A stretch of 64,000 nucleotides of DNA, from the NCBI GenBank assembly GCA_027625915.1, contig JANTQA010000016.1, forward strand, positions 3,725,001-3,789,000, in the 5' to 3' direction. A model generated the notes under the pieces. It was not told the DNA's origin. It did not search any database and saw nothing but the letters and a program-made list of their open reading frames with translations. The DNA comes from Anaeramoeba flamelloides (taxonomy: Eukaryota; Metamonada; Anaeramoebidae). Shown one piece after another: positions 11,455 to 22,110 of this stretch (its first letter is position 1; each line of letters begins with the position of its first letter). Position numbers and translations under genes: made by a program.

Positions 11455-12005
11455 GGGAATTCATAAAAACACTTTTTGATGTAAGAAATGAGATTATCAC
11501 CATTTAGATTGGATATCACAAATTTCTTCACTAATTAAAATATTTTTCACAAATTTAATAATTATTTCTGAAAATATATTGGCCAATTCAAAAAAATTAA
11601 GATTTAAATTTATATCTTGTTACAAAATATCAATAATAAAGTACTGACTACAATACTTTTATCAGATTTAGTTCTTTTTTCTTTTCACAAAAGCTAAAAT
11701 ATGAATCTTCGATTACAACATTTTTTAGATATTTTTAATGTTTATTGAAGTTTTACATCATTTTTTAAGCATAACTTAAAACCAAAAAAATTTATTCCCA
11801 ATTTTTTACATATTTTTTTTTGATTGATTAAAGAGAATTTGTGCATTATCGAGAGTTTTAAATATTATCACTAATATTTCAGATTATCAGCAAAAAGTAC
11901 AAATTTGCGATATTCTGCACTATCTTGAAAAGATAATTTACTCTCTAATTTCTCGATTTGGCATCACAATTCTAATATTACTGATAATCCCTATTTTTTT
12001 TGATT
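11455..12005 (+). repeat. Dispersed repeat E, copy 2
   Basis: Diverged direct copy of 1-545. The best-preserved part is the right half: AGATTATCAGCAAAAAG near 11882, then AAAAGATAATTTACTCTCTAA, TTTCTCGATTTGG and TGATAATCCCTATTTTT. No coding frame or clear terminal repeat was seen. Confidence 0.6.
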
Positions 12006-12155
12006 TTCAAAAAAAAAAAAAACAATGTTTAATTTAAAAAAAATATTATCACTATAAAGTGATACGATAATGAATTGGATTATTAAGAATATTGAGAAAA
12101 AAGAATGATTTATCAGAATAAAAATAAAAATAAAAAATCAAAAACAAATAATCAA

Positions 12156-15100
12156 TCAATTATCTTTAATTGGTGATATAGTCAATTGTGCTGTTTCTTT
12201 TGAACCGTAATTTGTTAAAAATTTTATACGAAGTGCATTTGCAGAAAATGAATGTGGGAAACTAAAAACTAAATTGTTACAACGAGAAGATAATGGTATT
12301 ATAAATCTGCCCATATGTGCCTGGCTTAGGATTTTGTTTTTTGAATTCATTAAATAAAGAGAAACTTCGCATTCTTTGGGCTGGCATTCTTGCCTTTGGG
12401 ATTTATGTTTTCGAAAAGTCTTTACGATAAACCCTTTTATATGGTTTTTGGAAAAAGAAATTGTTAAAATATTCCTTTTTATATTATAATTGCTTTTGGT
12501 TAAAGTTACTAATTGCTGTTTAATATTTAATTTTGTTAATCTTTTCAAATTTTGTAAATTTCTAAATATCGGGCGATGGATATGTTGTGGTTTCCCCCAT
12601 ACCCTTAATCTTCCGATATGAATCCTTGGGTCATCTGGGTCATAATATTGTATAAATTGTGAATGATGTTTGATTATTGATATTTTTGGATTGTCTAATC
12701 TAAAAATTAAAGAGATAACTTTACAAATTGTAGGTGAAGAAAATTCATGTTTTAAAATGCTACCTGGTTTAATTACAATTTTATTTTCCACTGTTCCATC
12801 CTCATTATCAAGATCAAGATCGTTGTTAGAAATATTAAGTTTATTTTCGTTGTTATTACAAATATTTTGTTGTTTTCTAGTATCCCAGACACTAATTAAT
12901 TCTTGTTTCTGAAGATCAATGTATTTTTTTATTTCGATTACTGGTAGTTCCTTTTGTGTTAGTCCAAGTTCATCAACAATAATTTCAATTTTATGAACTT
13001 TTGTTGGATGGAGAAATGCGATTGATATTTCTACATTTTCACATTCACTTGGTGCAATCCAATAATCTTTTATCAAGAAATTCTCGAACTCTGTCTGGTT
13101 CTCGTTCTTTTTCTCGTTCTTTTTCTCATTCTTATTCTCGTTCTTGTTCTCGTTCTCTTTCTCATTCTCCTTTTTGTATTGATCATTATTATTCGGTTTA
13201 TTTCTAATTGGGAATAGAATTGTTTCGATGGTAGGTGATTTTTCATCTGTTGGTACTGATTTGAGAATTGAAGAATTGGGAAATACTGAAACATTCATTA
13301 AACCTTTATCATTTGCATTATTATTAATATTACTATTGTTATTATTTATTAATTGATTTAATAATTGATATGTAATAGATAAATTTTCCCTAAATGTTTT
13401 TTTATGCTCTTTTATTGTAAAATATTTAATAATATCTATAAGCTTTTCTTGCTTTTCCAAAATTCTTAAACAATTATTGCATACCGCTTTTCTTTTCCGA
13501 TTTACTTTGTATTCAATGATTTTGATAGGCTTTTTAGATTGGCAATTTTTACAATATTTTTTAAAGCAATATACACATTGGAAATGATTTTTTGTTAATT
13601 TGTTTAAACAATTCTTGTTTGAACAATTTTTGGTATTATATATTTTATTTTTCATTAAATTTGTCAAATAATAAATGGTTTTTCGATGAATAAATCTATT
13701 TGGATTATATCTTTGAATATCTTGATTTATTTGTTTTAAATACTCATTTCTAATTTCCGAATTAATATTAAGTTGTAATCTTAAAGTCTCTAATTCTAAG
13801 GTATCAATGAATGTAAGCTTTCTAGATTTTGCTTTAAGACGTTTCTGAATTTGCATTAATTCAGTTAAATAAACAGTAATCGCTGAATTTAAACGGTTTT
13901 GTTCTTCTAAATAGGTTTTTTTATTTTTTTTTAAGGATTTGATATCATTATCGGTTTTTTTTTGATTTAGATCAGTCTCTTTTTTTAATAAAAAATAGTT
14001 TTTATCTATTTCTTTTTCAATTTCTTTTTCTTTTTCTTTTTGGTTATTTTCTTTTTCTTCTTTTGATTTATTATTTGATACCAATATATTTTTCTTTTTT
14101 TCATCATCATAATCATTTTGTTGTTGTTGCTGTTCCTGTTGTTTCTGTTGTTGTTTTCTCTCTTTATCTTCATGTTTCTCTTCCATCTTATCTTCTTCGT
14201 CTTCTTCTTTATCTTCATCTTTTTCTTTTGATTTATCATTTCCTCCCCCCTCTTCACCCTCTTCATAACCCTCATCATACTCTTCCTCTTCCTCTTCCTC
14301 TTCCTCTTCCTCTTCCTCTTCCTCTTCCTCTTCCTCTTCCTCCTCTTCCTCCTCTTCCTCTTCTCTATCTTCATCCCCATAATTCTCAGTATTTTCTTTC
14401 TTTTTTATATGATCATTAATTGGTTTTTTAATTGAAAAAGAAGATTTATAATATTCGTTCCATTCTTTTAAAGTAATTAATTTAAAATCTTGGAATCTTT
14501 TTAAAAACTTTTTCATTTTTTTTTGATGTAAAATTTTATTTCTAATTTTAATATTCCCAATGATTAGTTTTTTATCTGTATTTTCTGGGATAGTGAATCT
14601 TAATAATACAAATCTCGATAGCATTCCATATGATAGATCAAAACCATTATAATCATATAAACGGTCTTTAATTTTAAAACTTTTTTTTTTTTCATTATTT
14701 ATTTGATATCGAAGAATGGTGCCATCATTTGTTGTTGGAATTGCAATAGATTGGTAAATCAAGCGTAATTGATCCAAATACTTTCCAATGTATATATCCA
14801 TTGCTTTTGGTGGTGTTCCTTTTGTTTTATCGTTACGATAGGTCAGTAATAATTCAGTAATAAAACATGGTTTGTATAAAAATAATATTAATTCAAATGT
14901 TGAATTTTTTGTTTCAAATTCTAATAGTGATAACGAATCATTTAATAAAATTGATTTTGTAATCTCATTTGATTCCTCTTTGCTATTTTTATTTTGCGAA
15001 TTAGCTTTTAAATTGGTATTTAAAACAGAACTTGGCCAAAAACTAGTAACTTCATTTAAATAATATGTAAAGGATAAATGTTTAGACAATCTTTTGCCTA

Positions 15101-18100
15101 AAAATATTTCATTTTGTAATTGATTAAAATTCAAATTATTTTGTAAAGAAGTGGAAGTAGAATATTTCCTATGTAATAAAATTCGTGTTTTTCTTGGTGA
15201 ACTGTTATTTTGTAAAATCGGGCAATATTTTTGAATTAAAGAGTCCTTATCAGGCAACTTCCCGGTATAGGTTAAAGAAATTACATCACGAGTTAAAATA
15301 AAAAATTCGCTAAGAGCTGAAAATATTCTTAAATCTAAATAGTTTATAAAATTGGAAAAAGATAGATCACAACCCAACCAATTGTTGTCCTCATCATTAC
15401 TATTACTATTATTATAATTTGAATTTAATGGTAATAAATTTTTTTCGATTTTTTTTGGTATTTTTTCATATGCAACCAAATTAATGTTCAAACGATAACA
15501 AATTTCATAAATAATTTGCCAACAGTTAAAAAAACTAATTATATTAGTACGTTCTAATGAATCTGGGCAAATATATCTAAAAATCCCTTTTTGCTTTGTT
15601 TGATTGTTAGTTTTTAATATATATTCATATTTATTTTCTTTTTCTTTTTCTTTTTCATTTTTATGTTCAATTTCAATTTCAATTTTTTTTTCATTTTCTT
15701 TTTCTTTTTCCTTTTCCTTTTCATCTTCCTTTTCCTTTTCCTTTTCCTTTTCATTCCCCTTTTCATTTTCTTTTGCCTTTTCCTTTCCCTTTCCGTTTTC
15801 TTTTTCGATTTTTGTTTCTATGTCTGTTTCTGTTTCTATTGTTGTTTCTTCTTCAGAATATATTTTCTGCATTTTTTTAAATTTAAATTCGTTTTGAGTT
15901 TCTTTTCTTTGCCTTTGAGTAATTCCAGAATTTAAATCGTGATTTTTAAAAATTGGTTTACATTTTTTCCATAACCCTTCAATTGCTCTTTTCTTTCCAA
16001 AATTTTTCATATTTTTTATCCAGTCATAAAGAATTAATTTATGATTTAGATTATTAATTTTTGTGTTAACAGATTTAATACATTCTTGGTAATAATCAAG
16101 CAATACCTTTTCTGTATTATTTTTGTCACCCTCTAAAACATTCAAAGATGTAATATTATTACCAAATCGTTTTTGTAAATTTAAAAAATATAAACCAGAA
16201 TTTTTATTTAGATTTTTTTCAATTTTGTCTTCATTTTCAAATTTATCGAATTGACTTGATATTTCTTTTTCTTGTTTAATTGGTATTGCTCCTCTTCTCC
16301 ACGTATAACTATACCATCTATAAATATTCTTTTGAATTATTTTGTAACCAACTATTTCACATTCAAATTCATTTGCTGGTTCTATTTAGAATTAGAATTG
16401 TTAATATAAAAAAATATTAAAAAAATATTTGGTTAATTTGAATATTTTTTAAAATAATAATATAACCAAATCATATGAATTTTTTTTTTTGTTGTCTTTT
16501 GTTCAAAAAATAAAAATAATTTTTATTTTATTTTATAATTAAAGAAGCGCAGATTACATTTTTGTTTTTTTTTTAATTTCAAAAATTAAATATATTGAGT
16601 TTTTCTAGATTTTCTGTTTTGATTCAAAAATCTGTATATTTTCAAAACGAAATTAGAAATTCTCGAAAAATTTTATTAGACATTCCAGAATTTAAAATTA
16701 ATTTAATTTAATCTTGGATTTAATTAGATTAATTTGGATTTCGAAAACCACCATTAGGTTTTTTTCGATTTTAGAAATAAAAAGAAGATTTCTTAAATTT
16801 TCTTTTGATTTCTTAAATTGAAAAAAAAAAAAAAATAGGTACTCCACAACACTCTACTGTAATTTTAATTTCATTTCAGAAATTTAAGAGTAAAATGATA
16901 TATTTCATTCTAATTAACCATAAAAATAATTTCAAATTGTCTTGATTTAGAAGAAATTCATTGAGATTTAATAGAGTATTTAATGATATTTTTTTCAATA
17001 CATGATAAAGTTTGAAAATCCACCATAAAGTTGAAAATGTTGCGGTGAATATTATGAAATCGAGATATTACATATAATCATGATAATGTGTAATATCGCG
17101 AAATTAGATATCACAAATCACGAAATTCATTAAAATCATGATAAATACGTAAATATCATGTGATTAAAAGGTAATCACGGTAAAATAGTTGATGGGTTTT
17201 TAGGCTAATTGAGCAATATTTTTACAAAAAAATTTTGTTTGATCAAAAAACATTAGTTGAAAAAAAGTTATTCTTTGAAAAATCAACAAAAAAAAAACTT
17301 AATTAAATTGAGGATCAGATCAAGAGTTTTAATGTGTAGTTTGTTTTGATTTTATTGACAAATTGATCGATCCTTTCGATCAACAATAGTAATAGTAAAA
17401 AATGTAAATCATTGTTTATAAGCCAATCTTGTTGATTTATAAATTGATATAAATAAAAAGGTTTATCAAAATACCAACCCTTCATGGTCTATTTAAAAAA
17501 TAAGTATTCAGTTAAATCATTTTCTTTATTTTTATTCAATGTTTAAAAGGGGCTGGATAACTTTTCAAAAGCTTTCAGAACAACCTAGCTACTTTATCAC
17601 AGATTATTAAAACATTATTTGGAAAACTTGTTTTATTTTTTTAATTCTTCTTCTTCTTTTCATATCTTTGTATTGTACAGAAAACAAACTAGAGTTTAAA
17701 GTTTTTTTTTTAATCAATCAACAAATAAAAAGAAAACTAAAGAAAAGCTAACGGTATTTTTTTTTAATTTGAGAAATAAAAAGAAAATTTCTTCAATTTT
17801 ATTTTAATTTCTAAAAGTAAAAAAAGGATAAAGACACTTTTCCAAAATTCAAAAGAATTATGTAAAATCTTTGATTTTACTATATTCTTTTAAATTTTGA
17901 AAAACTTAACTAAACTTCCAACTTTTAGAATTCATCAACTCAGTATAATTGAAATTATAAATTTCTTTTTTGAAGAAATTTTAGGTAGATTAAGTTTTTT
18001 GAATTCAAATTGATTTTATTGTTGATTCTTTGATTAAATTTTATTTATTTCTCAAATTAAGGCAGAGATAAATTCTTTTAATTTATATTTTTGAATTTAA

Positions 18101-20435
18101 ATTTCTTTTTATTTATTGAAATTACCAAATTTTCGAATTTAAATTCGGTTTTTATATATGAGAGCTTCTGTGTTTCTGTTTATTTTACATATTTCGGTAA
18201 TAAATAAATTAATCCAAGAATTCAAATAATTTAGTGTTGTTATTTTATAATTATATATTTGTAATTCATATGTTAATTGGATTAATATAAAAGATTTCAA
18301 TAATCTAATTTTCGAACAATTATTTGCTAAAAAGTTATTATTAAATAATTTTTTATAATAATTATAAGTTTCTTTTGATTTTTTTTAAATTATAAACTAT
18401 AAGTGTGAAATTTTTTCCAAGTAAATATCAAAATATTTAATCTTTGATAAATCTTGTGAAATTTCAAAAACAATTTTTATTAATATAAGAAAGAATAAAT
18501 TTGTTCGGAAATTTTTTTGAAAATATAAATATCAGATTCTTGGTTGTAAAGAAATTTCTTTAAGAAATTATTGGTAGTTTAATTACTGTAAATTGAAAAA
18601 AAATTGAACAAAATTTTGATTGCACTTTCCCAAAAAAAATTCCAAGAATTATAAAAATCATCAAATTCTCACAATTCTAAAAGAGAGAAATAATAATATA
18701 GCTGATTCATGGAATTAAAGACTTTGAATTTGGCTTTTATCGAGTAATAAACTTTTTTTTGGATAGTCTTAATGAAAATTTTTTTCAATAGATTTTAAAA
18801 TAAATAGTAAATAATTATAGTGCCAACGAATTTTGAAATGGACCATTGAAAAACAAATTTTTCAAAATCCTCAAAAAAGTTAGTTATTTGTCCGTTTTTT
18901 TTTTTGATTTTAAAAATGGTATTGATAATGATGATGATTACATAATAATTAAAAATTTTAGTTATATATTTTGCTTGTAATGATTTTTTTGTTATGTCAA
19001 ATACTCTTTTTCTCAGAAATAGAAATAAATAAGTAAAATTACCTCCTTTTTTGTTTAAACCTTTTGAAGTGGTTTCCATTCCCAAATTAAGTGTACTTTT
19101 TCTTAGTATCAAAAATAATTCAATTTTCTCGTTATTAGTGTTATTTTCTTCTTCTTCCTCTTCCTCTTCCTCTTCTTCTTCTTCTTCTCCTTCCTCTTCC
19201 TCATCTTCGTCCTCATCATCATCTTCTTCTTCTTCTTCATCTTCGTCTTCATCTTCTTCTTCTTCTTCTTCTTCTTCTTCTTCTTCTTCTTCTTCTTCTT
19301 CTTCTTCCTCCTTTTGTACTTCTTTTTCGTTGTTATTGTTCACTTCGTTTTTGTTTTTATTCTTATTTTGTTCAATATTTACCTTGGTTTGGGTTTCTTT
19401 TTCATTTTTTGAATCGCTCGATCCAAATTTTGGTATTGTTAAAATTGAAGAGAAAGCAGCAGCCCCTTGAATTAAGACAACACACCACTCGCGAAGTCCT
19501 ATTTTTTTGAAGGGTTCTGCAAGTGTTTCATTCCAAACAAATGTTTGATCGTAACTAAAAGAGTTTCAATTTATCATTATTGAAAAGGAAAATCATTCAA
19601 TTCAAATTCAATTTGCCAAGAGAAACAAGAAAAAAAAAAAAAAAAAAGAATATTTTACTCTTTGACTTTGTTTGTTGAAAGAAATTGACGAGTTAAATCT
19701 AAAGTTTCACAATAAATATGAAGGCCATCAACCGGGTATTTGGTTAATTGATCAATACTGTTTTCTTCTTTTCTTTAAATAGATAAATATAAGATCATGT
19801 AAATATTTTTTGTTTTATTTCAAAGGTGTTTATATCACTGAAGGTTAGTGGTAATTTGAGGAATCTTTTGGGTTATTTAAAGGTACCCATGAGAATTAAA
19901 AATGGGAAAAATTGCGGAAAAGCGATCTTACTCAGTGAGCGACAGCCTGTTTTCTAAGGCAATTTTGATCCATTTTGTTTTGAGTACAGTATTTATTTGA
20001 TGAGAAGCAAATACTGAAACAGAAAGACACCTTTGGGAAACAGTGGCTAACAGTGCTTCTTTCCCAAGTATTTTATAACCAATTATTGCTGGTACACGTA
20101 AAATATAGACTATTTCACGTTTTATGTTCCTGAGATAATGCAAAGCATTTTCTTCGTTTTCAAATAAATCAATTCTTGGTAACCCAAAATAAATCAATTG
20201 TCCAGAAACAGGGTTGATCGAAATTAACTGTGTGTCCTCACGAGAACAGATACTACTAACAATAAACTTTGGGAAACAGCGTTTTAGATTAGTTTGTTGA
20301 ATAAAGTAAAAAAAAAAATAAAAAAAAAATTAGAAGAAGAAAAATAAAGAATTTGAATAAAAAATTTTAAAGATGCACATATTCACCCGAAGTTGTTTTC
20401 ACAATCAAGTGTGTTGTTTTTTTTCTCTTGCTCAT
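12156..20435 (-). CDS. SAC9: SAC9-type phosphoinositide phosphatase, five exons
   Basis: Exons on the minus strand are 20435-20379, 20266-19932, 19772-19659, 19554-19043 and 16381-12156; phases agree at every junction and give about 1747 residues from ATG 20435. The product should remove phosphate from phosphoinositides such as PI(4,5)P2 at membranes, as SAC9 is known to do in plants. Residues 9-40 (LIVKTTSGEY, then FIVSSICSREDTQLIS), DGLHIYCETLDLTRQF, FVWNETLAEPFKKIGL and TWRRGAIPI follow the SAC9 order. The catalytic Cx5R is CPDSLER at about 611-617, SAC9-like rather than the usual CxxCLDR. After it come a beta-sandwich-like region (FELILFLYKPCFITELLLTY), a poly-Glu tract near 1013-1044, a cross-brace zinc finger at about 1263-1315 (CX4C, CVYC, CKNC, CNNC) and a second beta-rich C-terminal part. 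KE-rich insertions interrupt the SAC domain near 300 and 520-590. Plant SAC9 is about 1630 residues. Confidence 0.92.
16585..16860. repeat. Hairpin-module cluster 3 (inside SAC9 intron)
   Basis: Contains TTTTTCTAGATTTTCTGTTTTG, a hairpin around 16750-16815 (TTTTTTCGATTTTAGAAATAAAAAG against TTTCTTTTGATTTCTTAAATTGAAAAAA) and TAGGTACTCCACAACACTCTACTGT, a degraded decamer pair in reverse complement. It is more decayed than cluster 6. Confidence 0.6.
17690..17900. repeat. Hairpin-module cluster 4 (inside SAC9 intron)
   Basis: AAGAAAAGCTAACGG is followed by a TTTAATTTGAGAAATAAAAAG-type hairpin (17762-17825) and an AAATTCAAAAGAATTATGTAAAATC / GATTTTACTATATTCTTTTAAATTTTG hairpin (17846-17902). These are the same two hairpin types as in the other clusters. 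Confidence 0.65.
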
Positions 20436-20639
20436 GAATTACCAAGGCCGACTTTAGAGTTTATTTGAAGAATCACAAAAATATAATTTAAAAAAAATGA
20501 CACTAATATAATTTTGTCTTATGGTTCCCAATAATCTATTGTCTAAGAGTTGAATTCTAAAGTTAATTTTGCAGTTTTAACTTTTTTAATTGATAAGAAA
20601 GAATATAATTATATCGAACTACCCTGTTTTGAGTATTTA

Positions 20640-20858
20640 CTGTTAATTCTAAAATATAAAGATCAAAATTTTCATTCAGCTTTCATAAAAAATTTATCAT
20701 AGAATTAATTTAAATTATGAAGATCCCAATTCTGAAAAGGGAAATTAATAATTTAAACTGGTTTTTACAGTATTAAAAATTGGAAATGTTATATGATTTA
20801 AAATCTTTTTTTGGAAAGCTGAATGAAAATTTAGTTCCATTTATTTTGCAACAAATAG
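20640..20858 (+). mobile_element. MITE family D, copy 1
   Basis: The 219-bp element is flanked by TA on both sides (20638-20639, 20859-20860). Inverted ends of about 45 bp share AAATTTTCATTCAGCTTT (left at about 20667-20685; right inverted). There is no coding frame. TA duplication and size fit a Tc1/mariner-derived MITE. Other copies are at 28794, 31606 and 31830. Confidence 0.75.
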
Positions 20859-20860
20859 TA

Positions 20861-21629
20861 TATTTTCCTTATTATTACTTCGAGATGTTAAAAAAATTCA
20901 ATTATTTACAAGATTATTTTTTTTGATGTTAAGGGATCTGTTGAATTGAGAGAATTGAAAACCAAATTTAAAATGAAGAATAACATTTCAACACTGGAGA
21001 TGAGAGCTGGTATCCATTTGATAAGAAAAAGACGAGAAAAAAAATGGAAAAAACAATTGCTTGTATACAGATTTAGATTTATACTCATATATCTTTTTAT
21101 TTTATTTATTCTTTTAAAATTTTTTATTTATTTTGTTTGGCTGAGCTGATTTCGCCTTATTCGTATTAGTTAAGTTTTGAATTTTTAAAAAGTTGATTTG
21201 GTTTTCTAATTTTCCTTGTTTTCTCCAAAATAATAGATTGTTTTTGGCCTGATTTAAAAGTGTAATTTTCTATCAAACTCAAATAATTCCTTTTTAAAAG
21301 AAAGGGAATTGTTTATTTAATCTAGGACAACACGAATAGGTTTTAAAAATGAGATCATTTTTATTGGAATATCAGTTATTTTAATTTTTTTCATGAATAT
21401 TAGAAGATTCTAATTTCTACGAAACAATGAAAAGAAAGGCCATTAGAAAAAAAGAGTAATAAAAAATTCAGATTTTCAAAAAAACTTTGAAATTATATAC
21501 ATCATTTTTCGAAGATCCTGGGACTTTTATTCTTATTTCAAGAAACCAAAACACTCAATAATTATCGGTACATTTTACTTTCTGTGATTTTTGTGAATTT
21601 TTTAAAAATAAAAAATATAATACATAGTA
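20861..21629. other. Intergenic, nothing certain
   Basis: Overlapping frames of about 60 codons on both strands near 20906-21149 have unremarkable composition and no domain. The region lies upstream of the SAC9 start, but no promoter element could be picked out in such AT-rich DNA. Confidence 0.4.
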
Positions 21630-22108
21630 GGGAAAAAAATACCAGACATGAAAAAAATCCCTGACAAGATTTTTAATTGTGAGTATTAGTAAAATTTTTG
21701 TCAAATTTCAATCAAATCCTTATTATAAATAACCAATTTTTTTATGAGATTAGTAATAAACCTACCTAAAGTTCATCAAAGTAGGGTTTCTCTAGAATAC
21801 TCGAGTAATTGTTTGATAGCCTATGTTGATCAACTTTTTTTGAAAAACAATCGAGTTTTATTGAGGTTTACTATTAGTTTGGAAAATGATAATTTTTTTT
21901 CTTGTTTTTTGATTGATTGGATGGCGTTTTGAACAAGTGTGATTTCATTAATCATCATTCTAATAAGTGGGGGGGTTATAATTGAAAAAGTCCGATTCTT
22001 AAAAAAAGGAATTTGATTGAAAATAAATGAAATTACACAATAACTTTACTAATATTCACTATTAAAAATCTTGTCCGGGATTTTTTTCATGTCCATTATT
22101 TTTTTCAC
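21630..22108. mobile_element. 479-bp MITE with about 75-bp inverted ends
   Basis: The left end GGGAAAAAAATACC...GACATGAAAAAAATCCC is answered by the inverted right end near 22035-22108, and both arms continue through GACAAGATTTTTAAT and TATTAGTAAA. TA flanks each side (21628-21629 and 22109-22110). The central frame at 21744-21932 has no recognisable domain. Mariner-type non-autonomous element. Confidence 0.8.
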
Positions 22109-22110
22109 TA

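Larger units (their letters stand above)
16382..19042 (-). other. Unusually long intron (2661 nt) of the SAC9 gene
   Basis: The donor is GTAATT after AAAAAAGGAG and the acceptor is CTAAATAG before AACCAGCAAATG. The phase-1 junction restores GAA, giving KKGEPANEFECE, which matches the SAC9 family. The other four introns found in this gene and its neighbours with both ends visible are 79-159 nt or shorter, so this one is over fifteen times longer. Most of the excess is repeat-like, including two hairpin-module clusters. No other gene is visible inside on either strand. Confidence 0.85.

Noticed and set aside
14006-14419. Long Lys/Arg-only and Leu/Pro/His-only frames on both strands
   Set aside because: They are out-of-frame readings of the poly-Glu and Gln tracts of the SAC9 coding exon.
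19051-19470. Poly-Ser frame on the plus strand
   Set aside because: It is the complement of the poly-Glu insertion in SAC9 exon 4, which is phased and conserved on the minus strand.
20906-21149. Overlapping 60-67-codon frames on both strands
   Set aside because: Neither has a domain, splice signal or family support; they overlap each other fully.
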